A stretch of DNA of 7,622 nt from Actinomycetota bacterium (lineage in GTDB: Bacteria; Actinomycetota; Actinomycetes; Nanopelagicales; Nanopelagicaceae), in assembly GCA_009705025.1 (NCBI GenBank), contig WLDA01000039.1:1-7622 (forward strand), written 5' to 3'. Below, piece after piece: positions 1 through 5,932 of this stretch. Both the position numbers and the translations under genes were made by a program. Below the pieces are notes generated by a model that searched no databases, was not told the DNA's origin, and saw nothing but the letters and a program-made list of their open reading frames with translations. How positions within the stretch are numbered: position 1 is the first letter of the stretch; each line of letters begins with the position of its first letter.

Positions 1-1
1 T

Positions 2-814
2 AAAAAGAGAAAAGTTGAAGAGCGAGATCCTGCATTGCAACTTTTGCAAAATCGTCTTGCCCCAGAATTATCAGAAATTACATGGCGCGCTGGAGTAGAC
101 GATGGTGGAGTTGAAGTCATATCCGCTCGCCAAGATTACGAAATAGAGATATTTGGAAATAGCCGAATTGCGGTATTGCTCTACGGAATTCTCTTAGGTA
201 GCGGAGTGACAAATACCCAGATGGGCCCGCTAGGAGTAAGAGATAATCAGACCATCAGTCATCGCGATATAGGGAGTACTTATCTGCGCGCAAGCGATGT
301 TGGTTCAAGTTTTCGTTTGAAACTCTCTGAATTAGCAAAAGAATTTACCCTTTTTCCAATCTCATCCGAGAGTAAGAAACATGAGAAGAAAGAGAAGAGT
401 CTGCGCATTTATGTGGGCGATCCAACGAAAGAAGATCTATCGACTGGTTTGATTTCACAATGGATGCGCCAGCGTTTAGATTTTTTCCTAATATCTACGC
501 CACATGGAGGCGGAATTACGTGGGGGCCACTTGTAAAGCCAGGAAAAACTCCTTGTTTGAGATGTATAGATATTTCACGAAAAGAGCAAGGCGATATTTC
601 CCAATACTTAGAAAATGGGGCAGAAGAGATGGAGAGCTCTATTGCTGCAGCTCATGAAATTGCAGGACGTATTTCTCAAGAAATTTTGTATTACGTCGAC
701 GGCAATGATGAATCTTTAGTTGGAGCAAGAACTCGTTTTCATTCTGGCGCACTTTGTAATAGAGAACACATTACCTATGCCCTCCATCCACGCTGTGGAT
801 GCGCATGGGAGTGA
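2..814 (+). CDS. ThiF-like / TOMM leader-binding (cyclodehydratase-like) protein, 5' end missing
   Basis: The reading frame is open to the left edge, so the TTG at 35 is probably not the true start and the N-terminus lies outside the window. Numbering residues from that TTG, a degenerate nucleotide-binding segment (GNSRIAVLLYGILLGSGV, residues 41-58) sits where E1-like proteins have GxGxxG. A D-x3-I-x3-D pattern follows near 70-78. PLVKPGKTPCLRC (165-177) and the C-terminal HPRCGCAW (251-258) supply a Cys tetrad (C174, C177, C254, C256) of the structural zinc type found in ThiF/MoeB/E1 enzymes. Actinobacterial proteins of this kind, often named TOMM precursor leader-binding protein or cyclodehydratase, are commonly encoded next to an ABC1 kinase, as here. 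No precursor peptide or YcaO gene is visible, so a role in peptide modification is not shown. The degenerate glycine motif raises doubt about ATP use. Family assignment is fairly good; substrate is unknown. Confidence 0.7.
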   Translation, partial: KKRKVEERDPALQLLQNRLAPELSEITWRAGVDDGGVEVISARQDYEIEIFGNSRIAVLLYGILLGSGVTNTQMGPLGVRDNQTISHRDIGSTYLRASDVGSSFRLKLSELAKEFTLFPISSESKKHEKKEKSLRIYVGDPTKEDLSTGLISQWMRQRLDFFLISTPHGGGITWGPLVKPGKTPCLRCIDISRKEQGDISQYLENGAEEMESSIAAAHEIAGRISQEILYYVDGNDESLVGARTRFHSGALCNREHITYALHPRCGCAWE

Positions 815-822
815 ACTTTCAC

Positions 823-852
823 GTGGCAACTTCCAACACTTTCCTTCACAAT
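823..852 (+). promoter_or_regulatory. Possible leaderless-type promoter of the ABC1 kinase gene
   Basis: A CACAAT hexamer at 847-852 ends seven bases before the ATG at 860. GTGGCA at 823-828 lies 18 bases further upstream as a possible -35. No Shine-Dalgarno sequence precedes the ATG. This layout would put transcription initiation at or near the start codon, as is common in actinobacteria. Both hexamers are imperfect, so this is only a suggestion. Confidence 0.3.
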
Positions 853-859
853 TGCGCCT

Positions 860-2203
860 ATGTCTTCCGATGCCAAAAACCAAGGTAGTGAGATTCCCCA
901 ATCCACTGTTGCGCGTACTGCGCGAATGGTTTCAATACCTATCGGTCTCGCTGGTCGTGGTGCACTTGGAATTGGTCGCCAATTAGTTGGCCAGTCAAGC
1001 AATGTTGTCTTTGCTGAGATTCAAGAAAAAACTGCTGAACAGCTTTTCAAAGTTCTTGGTGAGCTCAAAGGTGGAGCGATGAAATTCGGACAAGCGCTCT
1101 CTGTTTTTGAAGCAGCCCTTCCTGAAGAGATCGCAAAGCCATATCGAGAGACGCTTACAAAACTTCAAGAATCTGCACCACCGCTTCCAACTCGTGTGGT
1201 TCATAAAGTACTTGCAAAAGAACTTGGTGAAGATTGGCGAGATAACTTCGCAAGTTTTGAAGATATCCCTGCTGCCTCTGCTTCGATTGGCCAAGTACAT
1301 AAAGCGCAATGGAAAGATGGTCGCGCTGTTGCGGTAAAGATTCAATATCCAGGAGCGGCCGAAGCGCTAATTTCTGATCTCAATCAAATTCAACGATTTG
1401 CAAAGATTTTCCAATTAGTAATGCCAGGGCTCGAGATGAAACCATTGCTCGAAGAATTGCGTTCACGAATTATTGAAGAAGTCGACTACCGCTATGAAGC
1501 GCAAGCACAAGAGGCATATGCACGCGTTTACGATGGCGATCCAGATATTGCAATTCCTAAAGTTGTCATGGTCTCAGATCGAGTTCTTGTATCTGAATGG
1601 CTAGAAGGAACTCCGCTTTCACAAATTATTTCAAATGGAACACAAGAGCAACGAAATAGCGCTGGAATGAAATTAGCGCGTTTCCATTTCACATCACCAG
1701 ATCGCACTGGCTTATTACACGCCGATCCACATCCTGGAAATTTCCGATTATTGGCAGATGGCCGACTTGGAGTTTTAGATTTCGGTGCGTGCAATCGCTT
1801 ACCAAATGGTTTCCCAGAACCGATGAAGAGACTTCTCAAGCACGCCCTCGACGATGATTCCAAAGCACTTTATGAAGGTTTCAAGAATGATGGATTCATA
1901 TTGGCCGATGTCGATGTAGATCCAGAATTAGTTCTCGATTTTCTTGTTCCACTTGTAGAGCCACTTCGCACAAAAACTTTCAAGTATTCGCGTGAATGGC
2001 TGCGTGATCAGAGCGCACGCGTGGGAGATCCACGTAATCCAACTGCAAAAATTGGTTTCCAGCTCAACTTACCTGCCGAATACGTATTGATACACAGAGT
2101 CACACTTGGAACCACGGGTATTTTTTGCCAACTTGAAGCTGAAGGAAACTTCCGAGATGAAGCTCTCTCCTGGTTTCCAGAAATTGCACCATCGCTTCTC
2201 TAG
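860..2203 (+). CDS. ABC1/UbiB-AarF family atypical kinase
   Basis: A complete 447-residue protein with the full set of motifs of the ABC1 (ADCK/UbiB) atypical kinase family. The family-specific KxGQ motif is K75-F-G-Q78. The Ala-rich nucleotide loop with SIGQVH is at 138-147. The ATP-binding lysine is K160 in AVKIQYPG, and EVDYRYEA is at 207-214. The catalytic loop HADPHPGNF is at 287-295 and the metal-binding LDFG at 306-309. Family members bind ATP through a modified P-loop and mainly support isoprenoid-quinone or lipid metabolism. The exact substrate in actinobacteria, which mostly use menaquinone, is not established, so ubiB is not assigned. There is no obvious transmembrane anchor at the C-terminus. 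The gene begins 45 bases after the ThiF-like gene on the same strand, a recurring actinobacterial pairing. The ATG at 860 has no Shine-Dalgarno sequence, which fits a leaderless start. Confidence 0.9.
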   Translation: MSSDAKNQGSEIPQSTVARTARMVSIPIGLAGRGALGIGRQLVGQSSNVVFAEIQEKTAEQLFKVLGELKGGAMKFGQALSVFEAALPEEIAKPYRETLTKLQESAPPLPTRVVHKVLAKELGEDWRDNFASFEDIPAASASIGQVHKAQWKDGRAVAVKIQYPGAAEALISDLNQIQRFAKIFQLVMPGLEMKPLLEELRSRIIEEVDYRYEAQAQEAYARVYDGDPDIAIPKVVMVSDRVLVSEWLEGTPLSQIISNGTQEQRNSAGMKLARFHFTSPDRTGLLHADPHPGNFRLLADGRLGVLDFGACNRLPNGFPEPMKRLLKHALDDDSKALYEGFKNDGFILADVDVDPELVLDFLVPLVEPLRTKTFKYSREWLRDQSARVGDPRNPTAKIGFQLNLPAEYVLIHRVTLGTTGIFCQLEAEGNFRDEALSWFPEIAPSLL

Positions 2204-2233
2204 TCTCTTCCACAGTCGATTCTTATTCACACG

Positions 2234-2249
2234 GGGGAACATTCTCCCC
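2234..2249 (+). terminator. Short GC hairpin after the ABC1 kinase gene, weak terminator candidate
   Basis: GGGGA (2234-2238) can pair with TCCCC (2245-2249) across a six-base loop, 30 bases after the stop codon. No T-run follows, so it does not have the form of a standard intrinsic terminator. It may stabilise the transcript end or be incidental. Confidence 0.25.
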
Positions 2250-2275
2250 AGTCAGAAATCATAAAGATTAGATAG

Positions 2276-2304
2276 TTCCTCCACCTATATATCAGGAGGA
2301 GATA
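2276..2304 (+). promoter_or_regulatory. Strong Shine-Dalgarno inside a hairpin, start of the pilin-like cluster
   Basis: AGGAGG at 2294-2299 is the strongest ribosome binding site in the window and lies five bases before the GTG at 2305, which fixes that start. TCCTCC at 2277-2282 is perfectly complementary to GGAGGA at 2295-2300 across a 12-base A/T-rich loop, with a possible extra U-G pair outside. In RNA this six-pair hairpin would cover the Shine-Dalgarno sequence and could lower translation of the cluster unless opened. Pairing is seen in the sequence; the regulatory role is inferred. Confidence 0.5.
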
Positions 2305-2580
2305 GTGAATACAGTCAATGAAATTACAATCGCGAGCAAGAAATTTCGAAGCCGCGCTACTGCCTTTGAGATAGAACTTCTACAACGCTCACACTTATTC
2401 ATCTCACAATATTGCGTTCGCGTTAGGAGATTTCTTGTCAATGAGCGCGGAGATGTTCCAGGATGGGTATTAGTCGTGTTGATGACTACCGGATTAGTAA
2501 CGGCAATTTGGACTATCGCGGCACCGCGACTTACAGCAATACTTCGAAATTCTCTAGATGCGATGAATGGCATTCGGTGA
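2305..2580 (+). CDS. Small Flp-pilin-like single-pass membrane protein
   Basis: A 91-residue protein starting at GTG with a strong Shine-Dalgarno five bases upstream. No other ATG, GTG or TTG codon occurs in frame before residue 60, so the long N-terminus is real if the gene is. The basic, hydrophilic residues 1-49 end in NERGD. A hydrophobic helix follows (about V51-T70) and then a short amphipathic tail. A helix of this kind and a stop soon after it are features of Flp pilins and of small actinobacterial proteins carrying an ERGDVPGW motif near TadE genes. The usual Flp processing signal (G followed by Glu at +5) is absent: after G49 the fifth residue is Trp. The leader of about 49 residues is also longer than the roughly 20 common in Flp. 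It overlaps the next gene at GTGA, so the two are probably translationally coupled. The role in a pilus is inferred. Confidence 0.6.
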   Translation: MNTVNEITIASKKFRSRATAFEIELLQRSHLFISQYCVRVRRFLVNERGDVPGWVLVVLMTTGLVTAIWTIAAPRLTAILRNSLDAMNGIR

Positions 2581-2957
2581 AAGTGCTCAATAAACGCATT
2601 CGTATCATTCGGAGTTACCTTGCTGATGAAAGAGGAAACGTAGAAAGTGCGATGGTGATTATTCCTTTGCTAGTTCTATTCCTTATCGGCGCACAACTAA
2701 TTGTCACTACAAACATGCGTTCTTTAGATATGGCTATTACGCAGAGCCATGCTTCACAACAAGCAATTACTGGAGTTCTTTATGCAACTGATGAGGTAAT
2801 TGACCTCAACTCCCCAGATGCATTCGAAAGGATCAGAATATTAGTAACACATAAGAGTCGCGCAATACCTCAACTACTACCGAATTTCATTTCTTTGATG
2901 AGTGGAATCCCACGGATTGATGTGTCAGGGATTGCAGTTATGGAAAAACTCCCTTGA
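2577..2957 (+). CDS. TadE-like pseudopilin, non-canonical cleavage motif
   Basis: The best start is GTG at 2577, which overlaps the previous stop (GTGA) and gives 126 residues. An ATG further upstream at 2463 would lie deep inside the previous gene and add residues without pilin character. The protein has a basic N-terminus, then LADERGNVESAM (15-26), then one hydrophobic helix (about 23-46), and a mostly soluble C-terminal part without cysteines. The ERG-N-V-E layout resembles TadE/TadF pseudopilins, but the acidic residue is at +3 after G20 rather than +5, so cleavage by a TadV-type peptidase is uncertain. It overlaps the next gene by four bases (TTGA). It is probably a minor pilin-like component of the same membrane assembly as its neighbours. 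Family assignment rests on the N-terminal pattern and on context. Confidence 0.65.
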   Translation: MKVLNKRIRIIRSYLADERGNVESAMVIIPLLVLFLIGAQLIVTTNMRSLDMAITQSHASQQAITGVLYATDEVIDLNSPDAFERIRILVTHKSRAIPQLLPNFISLMSGIPRIDVSGIAVMEKLP

Positions 2958-3364
2958 GATTTCTTCTGCGACTTATCAAGGAAGAGAAAGGGAGTGCTTC
3001 TGTTGAGTTTGTGATGCTCGCTATTCCACTCTTCTTGCCAATTTTTATTTACCTCAATCAATTCGCTTCAATAAGTTGGGGCGAGGAGAGCGCTCAAGTC
3101 TTAGCACGAGAGAGTCTTCGAGGATATGTGCAAACTAAAAGCGATATGAGTGGTCAAATAGTTGCCACACAAGTAATTGCTATTGTTGGCACAAAATTGG
3201 GCTTATCTTCTAAAGAAATTGACTCGATAACGATAAATATTGAATGCAGCAGGAATCCATGTATAAGCGCGAATTCAATAATAAGAAATGAGATTCGCAT
3301 CCATCTAGATAATGGACGAATAGTGAGCGCAATAGCTCAAGAGCACTTATCTCCATGGCTCTGA
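2954..3364 (+). CDS. TadE-family minor pilin (canonical class III motif)
   Basis: A 136-residue protein starting at TTG 2954 in a four-base TTGA overlap with the preceding stop. Residues 9-20 (KEEKGSASVEFV) form a textbook TadE N-terminus: a charged leader, G13 as the likely cleavage position, and Glu at +5 of the mature form. A hydrophobic helix follows (about 19-37). The C-terminal region has two cysteines, C98 and C103, in the ECSRNPC segment, where actinobacterial TadE proteins often have a closely spaced pair that could form a disulfide outside the membrane. TadE proteins are minor pseudopilins of Tad/Flp pilus machines and act in the cytoplasmic membrane and periplasm-equivalent space. 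This is the only one of the four cluster proteins with a complete class III prepilin motif. The rare TTG start suggests low or coupled translation. Confidence 0.8.
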   Translation: MRFLLRLIKEEKGSASVEFVMLAIPLFLPIFIYLNQFASISWGEESAQVLARESLRGYVQTKSDMSGQIVATQVIAIVGTKLGLSSKEIDSITINIECSRNPCISANSIIRNEIRIHLDNGRIVSAIAQEHLSPWL

Positions 3365-3918
3365 AAAGGCACGTAAAACAATTTTTGCAAAGATGCGGTG
3401 ATGAAGAGGGTTCAATCTCCTTGCTCATAATTGGCCTTTTTATAGTGACCTTGTTTTCAATTATGGCTATGACCGACATTGCAAGTATCGCTATAGCTCA
3501 ACGCTCACTAGTACAAGCAACTGAGGCAGCAAGCCAACGAGGAACTCACGAATTAGATCTCGATAATTATTACAAAGGCAAAGGAACAATCTTTACTCCA
3601 TTAATTCGAAGTAGATACTCAGCTCCTAACGCTCGCAAAATTCCAATCAATTGTTCAACAGGGTATTCCGAAGTCATCAAAGAATTACATGATTGGAGTG
3701 TTAGTTCGGGCGCTCAAAAGAGAATTGAATTAGGTGAAATAACTTTAGAATCATATGAATGTGATGGTTATGCAATATCTATAGGCACTCGAGTAATTGC
3801 AAAACTTCCATTTGTAATTCCATTATCTAGATTGGCGCAGATTGAATTACATGCTGGCGTAGCGACTGAAAATCAACGAAGTGAAGGATTTTATCTATTC
3901 GGGCATCGACTTTATTAG
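3355..3918 (+). CDS. TadG/TadE-like membrane protein
   Basis: A 187-residue protein with an ATG start that overlaps the end of the TadE gene by ten bases. GDEEGSIS (15-22) leads into a hydrophobic helix (about 21-43), followed by QRSLVQATEAASQRGTHELDLDNYY (read in two parts, 49-63 and 64-73). That stretch matches the helix after the membrane segment in TadG-like proteins, where an Ala-rich QAADAAAL-type sequence precedes an IDL-x-YY motif. Two cysteines (C100, C136) lie in the outer domain. A short late hydrophobic patch, LPFVIPLSRL (151-160), is also typical of such proteins. The +5 residue after G19 is Leu, not Glu, so it is probably not processed as a prepilin, in keeping with TadG being an uncleaved component. 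It is the last gene of the cluster; prfB begins 28 bases later. A large von Willebrand domain found in some TadG proteins is absent. Confidence 0.7.
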   Translation: MALKRHVKQFLQRCGDEEGSISLLIIGLFIVTLFSIMAMTDIASIAIAQRSLVQATEAASQRGTHELDLDNYYKGKGTIFTPLIRSRYSAPNARKIPINCSTGYSEVIKELHDWSVSSGAQKRIELGEITLESYECDGYAISIGTRVIAKLPFVIPLSRLAQIELHAGVATENQRSEGFYLFGHRLY

Positions 3919-3934
3919 AAAGCAATAACTCGGG

Positions 3935-3940
3935 TAGGCT
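3935..3940 (+). promoter_or_regulatory. -10 box of a probable leaderless prfB promoter
   Basis: TAGGCT fits the actinobacterial TANNNT -10 pattern and ends six bases before the prfB ATG at 3947. This spacing is expected when transcription starts at the A of the start codon. No Shine-Dalgarno sequence lies in the 28-base gap. A weak TTTATT at 3911-3916, 18 bases upstream, could serve as a -35. Confidence 0.45.
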
Positions 3941-3946
3941 TGTCCT

Positions 3947-5047
3947 ATGGCTGCCAGAGAATTCGATCTAGAGATTGCTGCGATCGATGCCACCCTTGTT
4001 TCAATTGAAAAGGTTCTGGATCTGCCGAAATTACATAAGCAATCAATTGAATTAGAAGAGCAAGCGGGCGTACCTAATCTTTGGGATGACCCTGAAAGCG
4101 CCCAGAAGATTACGAGCAGACTTTCTAGAGTCCAATCTGAAATAACAAAATTAGAATCATTGCGCAGACGAGTTGAAGAGCTTCCTATTCTTTTCGAATT
4201 AGCCGCGAGCGAGCCTGATGGCTCGGGCATGAGCGATGCCTTTGCAGAATTAGATTCTGTTGTAAAGGTCATTGGTGAATTAGAAGTACAGACTCTGCTC
4301 AATGGCGAATACGACGATAGAGATGCGCTAATTACTATTCGCTCTGAAGCTGGTGGAGTCGAAGCTGCAGACTGGGCTGAAATGATTATGCGCATGTATC
4401 TTCGCTATTGCGAGCGACATAATTTCAATGTTGATGTACTTGAAACATCATATGCTGAAGAGGCTGGAATCAAATCAACAACCTTCAAAGTCAGCGCTCC
4501 TTATGCCTATGGAACTCTTTCAGTTGAACAGGGAACCCACCGATTAGTTCGAATCTCACCCTTTGATAGTCAGAGCCGTCGTCACACCTCATTTTGTGGC
4601 GTAGAAGTTGTCCCCGTTGTTGCGCAAAGCGATCACATTGATATTGATGAAAAAGAGATTCGCGTTGATGTGTATCGCTCATCTGGTCCTGGTGGTCAAG
4701 GTGTAAATACAACGGACTCAGCGGTGCGTATTACTCATATGGCAACAGGAATTGTTGTCTCCTGCCAGAACGAGCGTTCACAGATTCAAAACAAAGCAAC
4801 GGCAATGGCAGTACTGCAATCTAAATTATTGGAACGCCGTCGCCAAGAAGAGCAAGCAAAAATCAACGCACTCAAAGGTGATAACTCTGGATCATGGGGA
4901 AATCAGATGCGTTCCTATGTTTTGGCGCCATATCAAATGGTGAAAGATTTGCGTACTGATTATGAAACAGGAAATACAAGTGCAGTTCTCGATGGTGAGA
5001 TTGATGAGTTTATTGAAGCTGGAATTCGCTGGCGCCGAAGTAGCTAG
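3947..5047 (+). CDS. prfB: Peptide chain release factor 2
   Basis: A 366-residue class I release factor. The anticodon-like tripeptide is SPF (204-206, in [14 protein letters not shown]), which is diagnostic of RF2 and reads UGA and UAA; RF1 would have PxT. The catalytic GGQ is at 249-251 in [17 protein letters not shown] and triggers peptidyl-tRNA hydrolysis in the ribosomal peptidyl-transferase centre. The glutamine is normally methylated by PrmC. The N-terminal part (1-110) is the helical domain that contacts the ribosomal stalk base. Length matches full-length RF2, and the frame is continuous: there is no in-frame UGA and no internal Shine-Dalgarno with CTTTGA, so the autoregulatory +1 frameshift of many bacteria is absent. 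The start is ATG 3947, with a leaderless-type -10 box just upstream. A possible terminator lies about 60 bases downstream, suggesting a separate unit from ftsE. Confidence 0.97.
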   Translation: MAAREFDLEIAAIDATLVSIEKVLDLPKLHKQSIELEEQAGVPNLWDDPESAQKITSRLSRVQSEITKLESLRRRVEELPILFELAASEPDGSGMSDAFAELDSVVKVIGELEVQTLLNGEYDDRDALITIRSEAGGVEAADWAEMIMRMYLRYCERHNFNVDVLETSYAEEAGIKSTTFKVSAPYAYGTLSVEQGTHRLVRISPFDSQSRRHTSFCGVEVVPVVAQSDHIDIDEKEIRVDVYRSSGPGGQGVNTTDSAVRITHMATGIVVSCQNERSQIQNKATAMAVLQSKLLERRRQEEQAKINALKGDNSGSWGNQMRSYVLAPYQMVKDLRTDYETGNTSAVLDGEIDEFIEAGIRWRRSS

Positions 5048-5103
5048 TTGCAGATATTCCCTGCGTGGAATCGATAAATATCACATTATTACCACGCTCA
5101 AAT

Positions 5104-5126
5104 GCGCGTTAGAGAGGCGCTTTTTT
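5104..5126 (+). terminator. Possible intrinsic terminator after prfB
   Basis: GCGC (5104-5107) can pair with GCGC (5117-5120) across a nine-base loop and is followed directly by six T residues (5121-5126). The stem is only four pairs, so strength is doubtful, but position and T-run fit the end of the prfB transcript. The rest of the 184-base gap between prfB and ftsE holds a TAAACT hexamer (5139-5144) without a clear -35 and a 22-codon ORF described separately. Confidence 0.4.
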
Positions 5127-5160
5127 CTCTTATCTCAATAAACTAAGGGCAGTCAGGTCA

Positions 5161-5229
5161 ATGCTCATCGCCCAATCCATGTGGCGCTGCGCAAACCCAA
5201 GTAATGATGTGCAGATTTTAGAGGAGTAG
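5161..5229 (+). other. 22-codon ORF upstream of ftsE, possible leader peptide
   Basis: An ATG at 5161 opens a 22-codon frame ([20 protein letters not shown], then EE) that stops with TAG at 5227-5229, two bases before the ftsE GTG and across its Shine-Dalgarno. A ribosome finishing here could reinitiate on ftsE. The Shine-Dalgarno for the ATG itself is weak (AGGTCA just upstream). It may be a coupled leader ORF or chance. Confidence 0.2.
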
Positions 5230-5231
5230 AT

Positions 5232-5921
5232 GTGATTCGTTTAGAAAATGTTACGAAGGTCTACTCTGGCCAAGAACGTCCTGCCCTTGAGAGCGTCAAC
5301 CTCGAAATTGTTAAGGGTGAATTCGTTTTCCTTGTGGGTCTATCTGGTTCTGGAAAATCTACATTTTTGCGGTTGATTCTGCGTGAAGAACGCCCAACTG
5401 CTGGAACTATTCACGTTGCTGGCAAAGATTTGGGAACCCTTGCAAATCACAAAGTTCCAGAATTGCGTCGCCAAGTTGGAACGGTATTTCAGGATTTTCG
5501 TTTATTGCCAAATAAGACAATTACAGAAAACGTTGCATTTACTCTGCACGTCTTGGGATATTCGCAGAAAGAGATCAATCGCGAAGTTCCAGAAGTTCTT
5601 GAATTAGTTGGACTAGAAGATAAAGGCGATCGATTGCCGAATGAAATTTCAGGTGGCGAACAGCAACGTGTGGCAATTGCGCGTGCATATGTGAGCCGTC
5701 CACTTATTTTGATTGCTGATGAGCCAACTGGAAACTTGGATCCATCAACGAGTGTTGGAATTATGAAGTTACTTGATCGCATCAATCGCGAAGGCACGAC
5801 AGTCTTGATGGCAACACATGATTCAGGAATTGTTGATCAGATGCGCAAGCGCGTTATTGAACTTGATGCCGGCCATGTAATTCGAGATCAAGTTCGCGGC
5901 GTTTATGGATATACGGGCTAA
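5232..5921 (+). CDS. ftsE: Cell division ATP-binding protein FtsE
   Basis: A 229-residue ABC ATPase that matches FtsE in length and opening ([11 protein letters not shown]). Walker A is GLSGSGKST (36-44). The Q-loop is Q87 in [12 protein letters not shown], the region specific to FtsE that touches its membrane partner. The signature SGGEQ is at 140-144, Walker B LILIADEP at 158-165, the D-loop NLD at 168-170, and the switch His is H196. FtsE binds FtsX at the septum and drives conformational change that activates peptidoglycan hydrolases; in mycobacteria the target is the NlpC/P60 enzyme RipC. The GTG start at 5232 is set by an AGAGGAG Shine-Dalgarno (5220-5226) and by an in-frame TGA at 5205. 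ftsX follows after 11 bases, so the pair is almost certainly cotranscribed. Confidence 0.96.
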   Translation: MIRLENVTKVYSGQERPALESVNLEIVKGEFVFLVGLSGSGKSTFLRLILREERPTAGTIHVAGKDLGTLANHKVPELRRQVGTVFQDFRLLPNKTITENVAFTLHVLGYSQKEINREVPEVLELVGLEDKGDRLPNEISGGEQQRVAIARAYVSRPLILIADEPTGNLDPSTSVGIMKLLDRINREGTTVLMATHDSGIVDQMRKRVIELDAGHVIRDQVRGVYGYTG

Positions 5922-5932
5922 GGGGAGAAGAG

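Noticed and set aside
995..1345. Minus-strand and other-frame open frames within the ABC1 kinase gene
   Set aside because: They overlap a gene with complete family motifs and show no motifs of their own.
2292..2573. Minus-strand open frame opposite the Flp-like gene
   Set aside because: It is the mirror of a plus-strand gene that has a strong Shine-Dalgarno and a pilin-like membrane helix; the minus frame has no ribosome site or family resemblance.
2463..2576. ATG at 2463 as start of the second pilin-like gene
   Set aside because: It would overlap the previous gene by well over 100 bases; the GTG at 2577 in a GTGA overlap gives a normal pseudopilin N-terminus.
4078..4095. AATCTTTGGGATGAC in prfB, which resembles the CTTTGA frameshift site of RF2 genes
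   Set aside because: The codon after CTT is TGG, not TGA, the frame is continuous, and no internal Shine-Dalgarno lies just upstream.
5489..5797. Minus-strand open frame within ftsE
   Set aside because: It is antisense to the conserved ABC ATPase motifs and has no independent support.
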